A DNA stretch of 64,000 nt from Bacteroidales bacterium. GTDB taxonomy: Bacteria > Bacteroidota > Bacteroidia > Bacteroidales > Marinilabiliaceae. The notes beneath the pieces are model-generated. The model made no database searches, was not told where the DNA came from, and saw only the letters and a program-made list of their open reading frames with translations. The DNA lies in NCBI GenBank assembly GCA_003249255.1, contig QKJP01000048.1:310001-374000 (forward strand), written 5' to 3'. A program made the translations under genes and the position numbers. Shown here piece by piece: positions 47,653-55,728 of the stretch (position 1 is its first letter; each line of letters begins with the position of its first letter).

Positions 47653-47703
47653 TAGCGGGGGCCCGACTCGAACGGACGTCCGCCAGCTGGCGGATATGAG
47701 CCC
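47653..47703 (-). repeat. Displaced 3' half of tRNA-fMet, unit B
   Basis: The first 26 bases (from TAGCGGGGGCCCGACTCGAA) are identical to the 3' end of the intact tRNA gene. The perfect 16-base palindrome TCCGCCAGCTGGCGGA then replaces ten bases, and TATGAGCCC restores the anticodon loop and stem. The distance to unit A and to the intact tRNA is about 358 bases in each case. Confidence 0.88.
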
Positions 47704-47708
47704 TGCCT

Positions 47709-47951
47709 CTATTGAACTTTTGACCATACAAATTCTCTTCCTTTTCCACTTTTCAATTGCTTTTCACGCTTCATCGCTTCTGATTTACTTTCAAAATCTT
47801 CAGTAAACAATATTTCCCAAGGCCGATACCTTACTGTATAACCTTTGGTAGCTAGCTTATTATGAGAAAGAAATCGAGATTTCAAATCAGATGTATAACC
47901 GATGTAGATTTTGTTATACTTTGAAGAATATAAAACATATACCGTATACAC
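47709..47951 (-). CDS. GIY-YIG endonuclease-like protein, unit B (intact copy)
   Basis: 80 residues starting at GTG 47951 (VYTVYVLYSSKYNKIYIGYT); an in-frame TTG at 47996 would add 15 hydrophobic residues encoded by terminator DNA and is rejected. Motifs: YTVYVLY/KIYIGYT (GIY and YIG), Arg in LKSRFLSHN, Glu in WEILFTEDF, and the C-terminal basic KREKQLKSGKGREFVW. Single-domain GIY-YIG proteins of this UvrC/SLX1-like type are common in Bacteroidota. It lies between the intact tRNA and a displaced tRNA half, as if it were the cargo or agent of insertion. Confidence 0.85.
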   Translation of the reverse strand: MYTVYVLYSSKYNKIYIGYTSDLKSRFLSHNKLATKGYTVRYRPWEILFTEDFESKSEAMKREKQLKSGKGREFVWSKVQ

Positions 47952-47976
47952 TACAAGATGGATTAAGACGAACAAA

Positions 47977-48006
47977 AAAAAGGTTACCTTAAACAAGATA
48001 ACCTTC
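47977..48006. terminator. Terminator of the intact tRNA-fMet gene
   Basis: AAGGTTACCTT and AAGATAACCTT form a hairpin with an A run on the left, which is a T run on the minus strand. It lies directly after the intact tRNA gene. Its stem sequence differs from that of the two other units. Confidence 0.75.
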
Positions 48007-48010
48007 TAAG

Positions 48011-48083
48011 TAGCGGGGGCCCGACTCGAACGGACGACCTTTGGGTTATGAGCCCAACGAGCTGCCAACTGCTCCACCCCGCA
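48011..48083 (-). tRNA. Initiator tRNA-Met (anticodon CAT)
   Basis: Read on the minus strand, 73 bases fold into a full cloverleaf: acceptor TGCGGGG/CCCCGCT, D-arm GAGC/GCTC, anticodon arm TTGGG-CTCATAA-CCCAA, T-arm GTCCG-TTCGAGT-CGGGC, discriminator A. Two initiator hallmarks are visible: the 1-72 position is unpaired, and the anticodon stem ends in three G-C pairs. CCA is not encoded. Displaced copies of its 3' half follow downstream. Confidence 0.96.
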
Positions 48084-48249
48084 ATATATTTTTATACGTG
48101 TTGTTTTCTTTATTGCGGCTGCAAACATACAACACTTATTTGGCATTTCAAAACAAAAATTAAGAACCAACCCTTAGAACCTAAAAACTACCTCCAATAA
48201 CAAATTAGATCCCTTTGGGTTAGCTCTAAAATAACCTCTGAAAATATTT

Positions 48250-48459
48250 TTATTTTTTATTAACCTGAATGGATTTCGTGCCCGATAATAATTTAGCCGT
48301 TTCAAAACCAAACCAATTAACACCGGTTAATCGAACTTTGTTACCATTAGAATCTACAATAACATTTACCTTTGTGCTAAGCCAGTTTTGGGCATTATTC
48401 AATTGTAAAACAGTGAATAGGCACAGTCAAATAACAGCTATTTTATTTATTCTTTTCAT
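48250..48459 (-). pseudogene. Remnant of a GH5 cellulase gene (signal peptide and first strand only)
   Basis: From ATG 48459 the minus strand reads MKRINKIAVI, a TGA stop, LCLFTVLQLNNAQNW, then NGNKVRLTGVNWFGFETAKL, before stopping at 48250. The V-R-L-T-G-V-N-W-F-G-F-E-T motif is the hallmark first strand of GH5 cellulases, preceded by a normal signal peptide. All later catalytic parts are missing. It lies just downstream of the GH48 gene. The rest of 48084-48678 is AT-rich and shows no other gene. Confidence 0.75.
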
Positions 48460-48678
48460 AAAAACTTAATTGCTTAAGATTAACTGTAGTGCGTTATTTT
48501 AAAAGTATTTTTCTAACTCGATAGCGAAATGTTTTAAGGGTTAAAAATTAAATGGCAAAAACTTTTGACATAGAGCCTAAAAGAATTCGCCATTTAATAC
48601 CATTTACTACTAACATGAATTATGAAGATTCAAACTTGAACAATCATAAGGCAAGTAGTCCTCCAGGTCAGTTTTATT

Positions 48679-48712
48679 AAAAAAGCACCATGTAGAGCAT
48701 GGTGCTTTTTGT
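48679..48712. terminator. Terminator of the GH48 gene
   Basis: AAAAAAGCACCATG pairs with CATGGTGCTTTTT around TAGAG. On the minus strand the T run follows, 10 bases after the GH48 stop codon. Confidence 0.9.
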
Positions 48713-48720
48713 ATGATTTG

Positions 48721-51700
48721 TTACTGCTTAAGAATTTTAGCAACATACTCACGAGTAGCAGTTGTAATTTTCACAAAATATAATCCTGTAGATAACTCAG
48801 AACCTAATTCAATTTTTTCAGTAAGTGCAGAACAAGAAACAGCTTTTAATACTCTTCCTGATTGATCAAGTAGTTCAACTTTTTCTACTTCATCAATGTT
48901 AGTTAAATCTACATTTACATTATCGTTAAATGGATTAGGATAAACTGAAATTTGTACTGTTTCAGTAGAAACAAATGCATCTTCAATTCCAGTAGGGATA
49001 CCAACGATATCTTCTTTACTCTGAATATCCAGGTGACCTCCGGATTTACCATTGTACTCTACATAGTATTTACCACCAACAGCAGCAGGAATCGCATTAG
49101 TCCATTTGTTAGTTAAATCTACGCCGTTAATTTTTAAAGAATTCAAGTTATAAGAATTAACATGATCAATTGGCACATTAATTTCAAAACAGTATGTACC
49201 TGATCCTTCAAAGTCAAAAGGTAACTCTTTTACCTGAGGACTAGAACAAGCCACCGTACCACGTTTGAAATTAGCAGTTAAAGTAGTATTACCATCAACT
49301 TTCACAGTAGTTGTAGCACCTTCTGCTTCTGAAGCACCACTCCAACCATCAAAGATATAACCTTCTTCAGCATGAGCTGTGGCAGTTACAAATGTACCTT
49401 TTGCATAACCACCATTGGTTGGTGCAGGATTTAATGTCACTGAACCTCCCATTGAAGCTCTCGCATTAAGCGTATAACGTGTAATAGAACCATTACCCAC
49501 AACTTGTACCGCACAATCAGCAGTATAGTTTCCATCAACAGTTTTTACGGTTACTTTCGCATTTCCGATAGATACACCAGTAATAACACCATCTTTTACA
49601 GTTACAATTGCCGGATTTGATGAAGTCCAAGTTACAGATTTATTATCTGCCATAATAGGATCTACAATGGCTTCCAAAATAAATTTCTCACCAGTCTCAA
49701 TTTTAACTGTTTCAGGTTTCATTCGAACATCAACAACTGCAACAGTCTCATCAGCTGCACTTTCTCCAAAGAAACGACCATACTCTCCAAACGCTAACAT
49801 GATGTCAACCTGAGCCCAGAAACGGTGGTATCTCATAGTAGCCTCACCATCATCTTTAATATCAGCTTCAAATTCAGCCCAACCCGGAAGTTTTTTGTAA
49901 TTCGAACGAATATCGATAAAAGAAACACCTGGTTTAATTTCATCACCATTAGGCATTGTACCGGTCCAACCATTTGGAACATATAAAGAATCGGTTGTAA
50001 AGAAACGTTTAAAGTCGCCTCTTGTCTCTTCAGTAGAGAACCCTTTTCCATTATCTCCTTCGTAGAAGTTCTTATACATTCTATCTAGGATTTCTTTGGC
50101 AGTTTTCTGAGCTCCAAAATCACTATCTTTATCATATTTCTTATTAGCAGCTGCATAGTAAATTAATGCTTTAGCTAAACAACCCGAGATACCTAAATCA
50201 GTACCATGTTCTTTTACCTTAACATGTAAACCTGTATTTTCTTTTGGATTTTGAGGATCCCAAGTTTCTGGCTGACCGCTCCACTCTAAAGTTGCTGGAA
50301 TTTCAAAAGTTCCATCGTTATAGAATTTAACTTCACTAACTGCCCATTTCGCCCATTTATCACATACTTTTTTAACACGTGGATCATTACTTAAGTAGTA
50401 TAATTCACACATACGTTGCATCGACCAAGCTTGCATACCAAACCACTGGTTAGAACCCGGATCGTGATATACTGGGTGCTCTTGGTAAGCCATTCCGTAG
50501 AAAGTAGCCATACCTGAAGGGTATTGAGAATAATCACCATTGTAGCTATTAGTTGCACCACCGGCGATACCACCTTCTGCAGATTGTAACCATTGGTATA
50601 ATTCAACCTGACGGTTAAGCGACTCGTTCCAATCACGAAGACCATTTTCTGATTTTGGAGCAAATTCTGGAACCTGGCTCATTGCATACGCACAAACTGG
50701 GTTTTGGTAACCAAAGTGAGCATGAGAAGAACCAATTCTCCATGACCATGATGCTTGCGCTCCAATTCCACCACCCCAGCTATAATACCAAGACACTAAG
50801 TAGTGAACACTTTCATAACCATTACCGGATGCTTGCTTATTTTGACATCCAATTTTCTTAAAATACTTATCACTGAAAGATAAACGTACAAAATCTCCTA
50901 ATTTTGAAATTTTATCCATTGGGAAAATTTCTGCAGGATCTTGATTTTGTTCTTTAGCCATATCAACAGCTAACATCATGGCTTGTACGACACGAGCATC
51001 AGCATCAGGCGCATTTGTATATCTCCATTGTTTGGCGTAACCATTAGGATCTTTGGTAAATAAAGAAAGAAATCCTTCGCCCGGCTTACCCCATTTTTGC
51101 TCTTCCCATGATGGGTGAGGAATGGCTTCCCAAACCGACTCCTGAACACCACGCTGGAAGTTGTTAATATATGAGCAGGTACTAGTACCGTCTCCCATAT
51201 TACCAAATCCATAGAAGTTATCTAAATCGAATAACCAATGCATACCGTAAACTTGCGAACCATAAGCAGCCGTTAAATCATTAGAAATTCCATCGCTACC
51301 TACAGGAACACTTCCTTCTAATGCTACCGGATATTGACGAGCAGTTGGCATTTCTGATGCATAAGTAGCAGGTGACGAAGGTTTATAATTACCCACATTT
51401 GGCTGCATTTCTTTGGTAGGAATCGTAAATTTCTCCATTAAATCGATAGAACGGTTTAATTTACTCCAGTCTTTGGTTAAACCACCATAAAGAGCATCGA
51501 TCCAAATCCAATAAGAAACAGCTTCACTAGTCGATTCATGACCATAATCAGGTGCTTCAACCATAAATTTCTCAATAGAGTGATATGGAAGACCATCTGC
51601 ACTGAAATAACCATTATTAGGGTTATAAATAATATCATACATTTTTAAGAACTTCTGGGTGTACTCATTGTACTCAGAATAGTCCTTGGCCATTGAATTA

Positions 51701-51744
51701 AAGCCCAAACAGGCCAACAAGCCAATTGATAAAAGTTTTTTCAT
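48721..51744 (-). CDS. GH48 cellulase with Ig-like, InlB-repeat and T9SS sorting domains
   Basis: GH48 enzymes are processive cellobiohydrolases acting from reducing ends. 1007 residues: signal peptide (1-19); GH48 catalytic domain (~22-655) with EAPDYGHESTSEAVSYWIW, where Glu74 matches the known acid and Glu63 a second conserved Glu; also WSWRIGSSHAHFGYQNP and LEWSGQPETW. Then a Big_2 Ig-like domain (~668-752), an InlB-type repeat (GYIFDGWSGA, ~757-832), a cysteine module shared with the GH5-like enzyme (~833-910) and a T9SS sorting domain (SVYPNPFND to the end). No CBM3, unlike the neighbouring GH9 enzymes. The family is typical of Firmicutes and Actinobacteria, so transfer is likely. Confidence 0.94.
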   Translation of the reverse strand: MKKLLSIGLLACLGFNSMAKDYSEYNEYTQKFLKMYDIIYNPNNGYFSADGLPYHSIEKFMVEAPDYGHESTSEAVSYWIWIDALYGGLTKDWSKLNRSIDLMEKFTIPTKEMQPNVGNYKPSSPATYASEMPTARQYPVALEGSVPVGSDGISNDLTAAYGSQVYGMHWLFDLDNFYGFGNMGDGTSTCSYINNFQRGVQESVWEAIPHPSWEEQKWGKPGEGFLSLFTKDPNGYAKQWRYTNAPDADARVVQAMMLAVDMAKEQNQDPAEIFPMDKISKLGDFVRLSFSDKYFKKIGCQNKQASGNGYESVHYLVSWYYSWGGGIGAQASWSWRIGSSHAHFGYQNPVCAYAMSQVPEFAPKSENGLRDWNESLNRQVELYQWLQSAEGGIAGGATNSYNGDYSQYPSGMATFYGMAYQEHPVYHDPGSNQWFGMQAWSMQRMCELYYLSNDPRVKKVCDKWAKWAVSEVKFYNDGTFEIPATLEWSGQPETWDPQNPKENTGLHVKVKEHGTDLGISGCLAKALIYYAAANKKYDKDSDFGAQKTAKEILDRMYKNFYEGDNGKGFSTEETRGDFKRFFTTDSLYVPNGWTGTMPNGDEIKPGVSFIDIRSNYKKLPGWAEFEADIKDDGEATMRYHRFWAQVDIMLAFGEYGRFFGESAADETVAVVDVRMKPETVKIETGEKFILEAIVDPIMADNKSVTWTSSNPAIVTVKDGVITGVSIGNAKVTVKTVDGNYTADCAVQVVGNGSITRYTLNARASMGGSVTLNPAPTNGGYAKGTFVTATAHAEEGYIFDGWSGASEAEGATTTVKVDGNTTLTANFKRGTVACSSPQVKELPFDFEGSGTYCFEINVPIDHVNSYNLNSLKINGVDLTNKWTNAIPAAVGGKYYVEYNGKSGGHLDIQSKEDIVGIPTGIEDAFVSTETVQISVYPNPFNDNVNVDLTNIDEVEKVELLDQSGRVLKAVSCSALTEKIELGSELSTGLYFVKITTATREYVAKILKQ

Positions 51745-51765
51745 TATAAAAAAATTTAAGATGGA

Positions 51766-51798
51766 AAACCATACTCCCTGTAGGAGTATGGTTCTTTT
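51766..51798 (-). promoter_or_regulatory. Stem-loop in the gap between GH9 and GH48 genes
   Basis: AACCATACTCC pairs with GGAGTATGGTT around CTGTA. Read on the minus strand it follows the GH9 stop by about 7 bases and precedes the GH48 start by about 20. The following T run is short and interrupted. It may be a weak terminator or an intercistronic stem-loop adjusting GH48 expression within one transcript. Confidence 0.6.
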
Positions 51799-51804
51799 GC
51801 AAGT

Positions 51805-54800
51805 TTATTTAATTACTAATTTGATATTTTCTGAAACAGATTCACTCTGAACACTAATCACATAGATACCGGCTTCCAATTTACCTGCTGGAATTGTATA
51901 TTGGTTTTGAGCACTTGATTGAAGAGCTACTGCACCTGCTAAGTTGTAAACCGTAACTACAGATTCTTCGCCCGAACCAAGAGCTACATTAACAGATTCA
52001 CCTCTTGAAGGATTTGGATATACTTTAACAGTTGCTTCTGCTTTTTCTGACACACTTGCTGTAGGCGTAGTATTAACCACTGGCTCAATACCATAAGCTA
52101 ATACGCCATTTTGATAGACGGTAACTTTCTCCCACTCTGCAAAACTTGTAGATGCAGTATAAGAATAATCAGCTGTAGGATTAAAAGCATTTGCATAAGG
52201 ATTTAAGTGTAATCTACCTTGAATCTCACCCGACGTGGTCTTCGCAGCAAGTTGACCTGTACCCGCTTTAAAGCTAATCTCTAAGTATTGGTTAGCATCT
52301 TCAGATGCTTTCTCCATTTGTACAACTTTAGCAGAAACATTAGAGCTCTTAATGCTTTCATGAACATAATCTAAGTCAAATACCATTCCTGATTTCAAAT
52401 CAGATTTAAACCAATAACGAAGAGTTAATTCATCCATATTTACAGGTTCATCCCCGGCATTTACAATTTTAAATTGAGCACCAATTGCATCAGCACTTGC
52501 ATTACCCATTTTAAACTGGGCTTTAATATCACCCATTAAACTTGGGTCACGAACAGTAATAACTGTCGAATAAGTATCTTTTCCTAAAGTCGCATGTGCA
52601 ACGGTTAATACAGCAGTAAATTGTCCGTATTCAGTATAGGTATGCGTTGCTGTTTTTCCGGTTCCGCTTTTTCCGTCACCAAAATTCCAAGAGTAAGTTA
52701 AAGCTTCACCATTAGCGATGTAAGAAGTGCTAGCATCAAAGTTAACTTCAAGAGGTCCGGCACCACTTAGCGGAGTTGCAGTAAACGAAGCTACAGGAGG
52801 ACTATTCTTATCTTTTACTGTAATCTCTGCTGTTTTAGTACTAGACTCACCATCTGCAGAAACCGTTAATGTAATTGTATAACTACCCGGATCAACATAC
52901 TTATGTGAGGCTGTTTTACCGGTTCCTTTAGAACCATCACCAAAATCCCATGCATAAGCTAAAGTAGCGCCTTCCGGTCCGGTAGATTCGCTTGCATCCA
53001 CAGCAACAGTTAAAGGATTCATACCCATTGTTGGAGTCGCAGAAAATTTAGCGCGAGGACGGAAACCTCCTACGGCACATCCTTCGTGCTCGATACCAGC
53101 TAAATAGTTACCATCGTCGAAAATAGCGACCTTATCATTTCTTTGTCCAAAACGGTCTTCACCGGGACCAACAAATTCATAAGAAAAATCGTTGGAAGCA
53201 TCCCACTTATATTTCGATGCATGATCTGAGAAACCAACTCTCAACTGAACTTCTCTATAACAATTACTTTGACCAGTAGGAGCAATCTCCTCTCCGGATA
53301 AATCTACTTCTACGTAATAAATATGATTAGCTTCATCACACACTTTAATACCGGAAACAGTTCCCACTGCACCATTTTTAGTAGCTGCATAATCTGCTAA
53401 AGTAGCACCCGACTCAAAACCTTCTGATAAATCAACGTAATAACGGAAGGATAATTTATCTGTCATACGAGCAGGCCATGCTGAACGGTTGTGAATATGA
53501 ACCGCAACCTCTGAGAATACAGCACCCGCAGTATTTTCTTTAGTGGTTGTGATAAACTCATCTACGGGCTGTTCTTCGATTGGGAAGTTAGCTAAACCTG
53601 CTCCGCCATATAGATCAACCATTTTTGCCATACAACCAGTAAATGCAGCATTATAATCACAAGCTACCTCGTTTAGAATATAATCCCCTCGATCATTTTC
53701 AAAACCATCTTCAGTATCAGGACCTCCTACTAAGGCACCATATAGGATATGACGACTATCTACAGGACTTGTTTTACTATCATTCCATGATCCATGCATG
53801 GTACGGTGGTGAGGAGCATTGGGAGGATTATTACCAAACCCACACACATAACTACTTTTACGAGGGTTATCACCCAATGCATAATTCATTTGACGAGTTG
53901 CAAAGTCAATGTAAGCTTGTTTCTTAGCAGCAGGCGCCATATCACTATATACCAACGCAATAAATGATATACCAGAGGCATAACGTAACGACCCCCACTT
54001 AGCAGGTTCTACATAAGCTAACCCACCACGCGTATATGGTGCGGCTTTATCATTTGGATTAACCTTTTCACCTCTCCAAAAGTCAAGATGTCTCTCAACA
54101 TCTTGTCTATATTTTGCCTCACCTGTAGCTTGAGCCATTAAGGTATAACACCCATAACATTTATTATCCCATGCTAAGGCCCATTTGTAAGCATGGCCTT
54201 TACTAACATCACGAGCATCATCATACTCCAGGTATTCGTCGTAATTGGTTTTCGCATAGTCTAAATAGGTTGCATCCCCTGTGGCCTTGTGCAACCATAA
54301 AGCCGACCAGATTAACTCATCTTTATAACCACTCCAAGAATTATAAAAAGAAGATGCATCTTTAATCGACTCTGAATATTTTCCTTGATATGTTTTTGCA
54401 AAAGTAAAAAGCTCCTTTGCATGCTTTAATAATTCAGCAGCATAAGCAGTTTGTCCGGCAGCTTTAAATACCATACTTGATGCAGCCATTGCAGCAGCAG
54501 TCTCACCTGCTAAATCAGATCCCGGGTTTTGAGCATCAATTTTGAAAGCTGGTCTGGCAATTTTTGCAGGATAAACCTCTGCTGATCCCCACCATGTGTG
54601 ATCTGGTCCACCTTCACCTACTTGCCCATACAATTCATTTGGAGCAGTATGACATTTAATAAAATAATCATTTACAAACTTAAGGTTTAAAAGCAATTCA
54701 TCCATTTGTCCGGCTTTCTCATAACCTTCTTTGAATTCTAATGCACCCCACGATAACATGGTAGTGGAGAATGCCATTGGAAAGTTAAATTTAACATGAT

Positions 54801-55032
54801 CACCGGCATCAAACCAGCCACCGGTTAAATCAACGCCAACATCTTTTCCATCATCCATAGCTGAATTACCACGCCAAGTAACGCGGTTCCAGTCCGGCTT
54901 TGGTCCGGATTGCTGACATTCATAGAAGAATATCGATTTTTGAAGAACTTCTCCATAATTGTATTTCGGATCTGCTGCGCTCATAACGAACCCCAACATT
55001 AATCCCAGTACTAACAATGTAAGTTTTCTCAT
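51805..55032 (-). CDS. GH9-CBM3c endoglucanase with two PKD domains, CBM3 and T9SS sorting domain (copy 1)
   Basis: The ATG at 55032 (MRKLTLLVLGLMLGFVMSAA, signal peptide) is preferred; the frame to 55065 adds 11 residues. 1075 residues: GH9 catalytic domain (~22-485) with GGWFDAGDHVKF (Asp75, Asp78), VCGFGNNPPNAPHHRTMHG and NEVACDYNAAF (acid Glu); CBM3c (~490-655; NRSAWPARMTDKLSFRYYVD), which in this enzyme type makes the endoglucanase processive; PKD domains at ~662 and ~747 (YAWDFGDGSKGTGKTASH); a CBM3 (~832-985; FAEWEKVTVYQNGVLAYGIE) that would bind crystalline cellulose; T9SS sorting domain (VYPNPSRGE). Paralogue of the 55729 gene. Confidence 0.95.
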   Translation of the reverse strand: MRKLTLLVLGLMLGFVMSAADPKYNYGEVLQKSIFFYECQQSGPKPDWNRVTWRGNSAMDDGKDVGVDLTGGWFDAGDHVKFNFPMAFSTTMLSWGALEFKEGYEKAGQMDELLLNLKFVNDYFIKCHTAPNELYGQVGEGGPDHTWWGSAEVYPAKIARPAFKIDAQNPGSDLAGETAAAMAASSMVFKAAGQTAYAAELLKHAKELFTFAKTYQGKYSESIKDASSFYNSWSGYKDELIWSALWLHKATGDATYLDYAKTNYDEYLEYDDARDVSKGHAYKWALAWDNKCYGCYTLMAQATGEAKYRQDVERHLDFWRGEKVNPNDKAAPYTRGGLAYVEPAKWGSLRYASGISFIALVYSDMAPAAKKQAYIDFATRQMNYALGDNPRKSSYVCGFGNNPPNAPHHRTMHGSWNDSKTSPVDSRHILYGALVGGPDTEDGFENDRGDYILNEVACDYNAAFTGCMAKMVDLYGGAGLANFPIEEQPVDEFITTTKENTAGAVFSEVAVHIHNRSAWPARMTDKLSFRYYVDLSEGFESGATLADYAATKNGAVGTVSGIKVCDEANHIYYVEVDLSGEEIAPTGQSNCYREVQLRVGFSDHASKYKWDASNDFSYEFVGPGEDRFGQRNDKVAIFDDGNYLAGIEHEGCAVGGFRPRAKFSATPTMGMNPLTVAVDASESTGPEGATLAYAWDFGDGSKGTGKTASHKYVDPGSYTITLTVSADGESSTKTAEITVKDKNSPPVASFTATPLSGAGPLEVNFDASTSYIANGEALTYSWNFGDGKSGTGKTATHTYTEYGQFTAVLTVAHATLGKDTYSTVITVRDPSLMGDIKAQFKMGNASADAIGAQFKIVNAGDEPVNMDELTLRYWFKSDLKSGMVFDLDYVHESIKSSNVSAKVVQMEKASEDANQYLEISFKAGTGQLAAKTTSGEIQGRLHLNPYANAFNPTADYSYTASTSFAEWEKVTVYQNGVLAYGIEPVVNTTPTASVSEKAEATVKVYPNPSRGESVNVALGSGEESVVTVYNLAGAVALQSSAQNQYTIPAGKLEAGIYVISVQSESVSENIKLVIK

Positions 55033-55682
55033 AGTAAAAAAATTTATTTCTAGTTGATTTTTCAATTCTTAAATCGGAAATGATCACGCTTGAATTCCCC
55101 ACCTCGATCAATTCAGACAATCCTATGACATAAATTTAAAGCCTCACCCTAGACCGAAAACAAATCTTTTTTTTAAAAATTCAGAAACACAAACATTAAA
55201 CCCTGATAATGAATATTTTATTTGTTAAAAAAATACAATTCATCAGTTATCTACAATCATCAGTACATCATTTTGCACGATAAATTGAAAGGTTTCATTG
55301 ATAAAAACAACATTCGAATTGGAACAATTCCCTAATAGTTAGATTATGGACTACCCACATCTATTAGGTAAATTCATAAAGCCTATTAACCCTTATGTCG
55401 TTTATTTTTAACCCATTACAAAAAAAGGCTAACAAGCCTATTTGAAATTCAATTATTATACTTGACCAACAATCAACGAAATACCAGGCTTTTATAAAAG
55501 AAAGATGGCTATATATAGCACAAATAAAACCTAACAAATAGAGTTTAGAAGAAGAAGCTGAGGGAGACCAATAAGCCTGAAAAATAAACAGTTATGCCCT
55601 CAACAAAAGAACTGCAAAGTCACTCATTAAAAGATAAAAGCGCTCAAGAAACGGTATTTTACCTATAAAAGAAGAGATACAA
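55033..55682. other. Non-coding region between the two GH9 genes
   Basis: 650 AT-rich bases, no gene seen. The part nearest the start codon of the GH9 copy 1 gene contains GATCATTTC (minus strand, 55077-55085) and CTAGAAATA; both also occur in the leader of GH9 copy 2 (58973-58981 and about 58952-58960). Upstream promoter likely, but no confident -33/-7 pair could be fixed. Confidence 0.45.
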
Positions 55683-55720
55683 AAAAAGCCACGTCCTCAA
55701 AACTGAGAACGTGGCTGCTT
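55683..55720 (-). terminator. Terminator of GH9 copy 2
   Basis: On the minus strand GCCACGTTCTCAG, TTTT, then GAGGACGTGGC and a run of T. It starts about 10 bases after the GH9 copy 2 stop codon, so this gene is likely transcribed separately from copy 1. Confidence 0.9.
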
Positions 55721-55728
55721 TTATTCAT

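Noticed and set aside
47593-47727. Long N-terminal extension of the unit A GIY-YIG protein
   Set aside because: These codons translate a displaced tRNA half and a terminator; the domain itself starts at about 47592.
48427-48429. TGA in the GH5 remnant read as selenocysteine
   Set aside because: It lies inside a signal peptide of a gene that is also truncated, so a plain nonsense mutation is the simpler reading.
48269-48469. Plus-strand 66-codon frame after the tRNA
   Set aside because: It is the shadow of the decayed minus-strand GH5 fragment, whose translation makes sense while this one does not.
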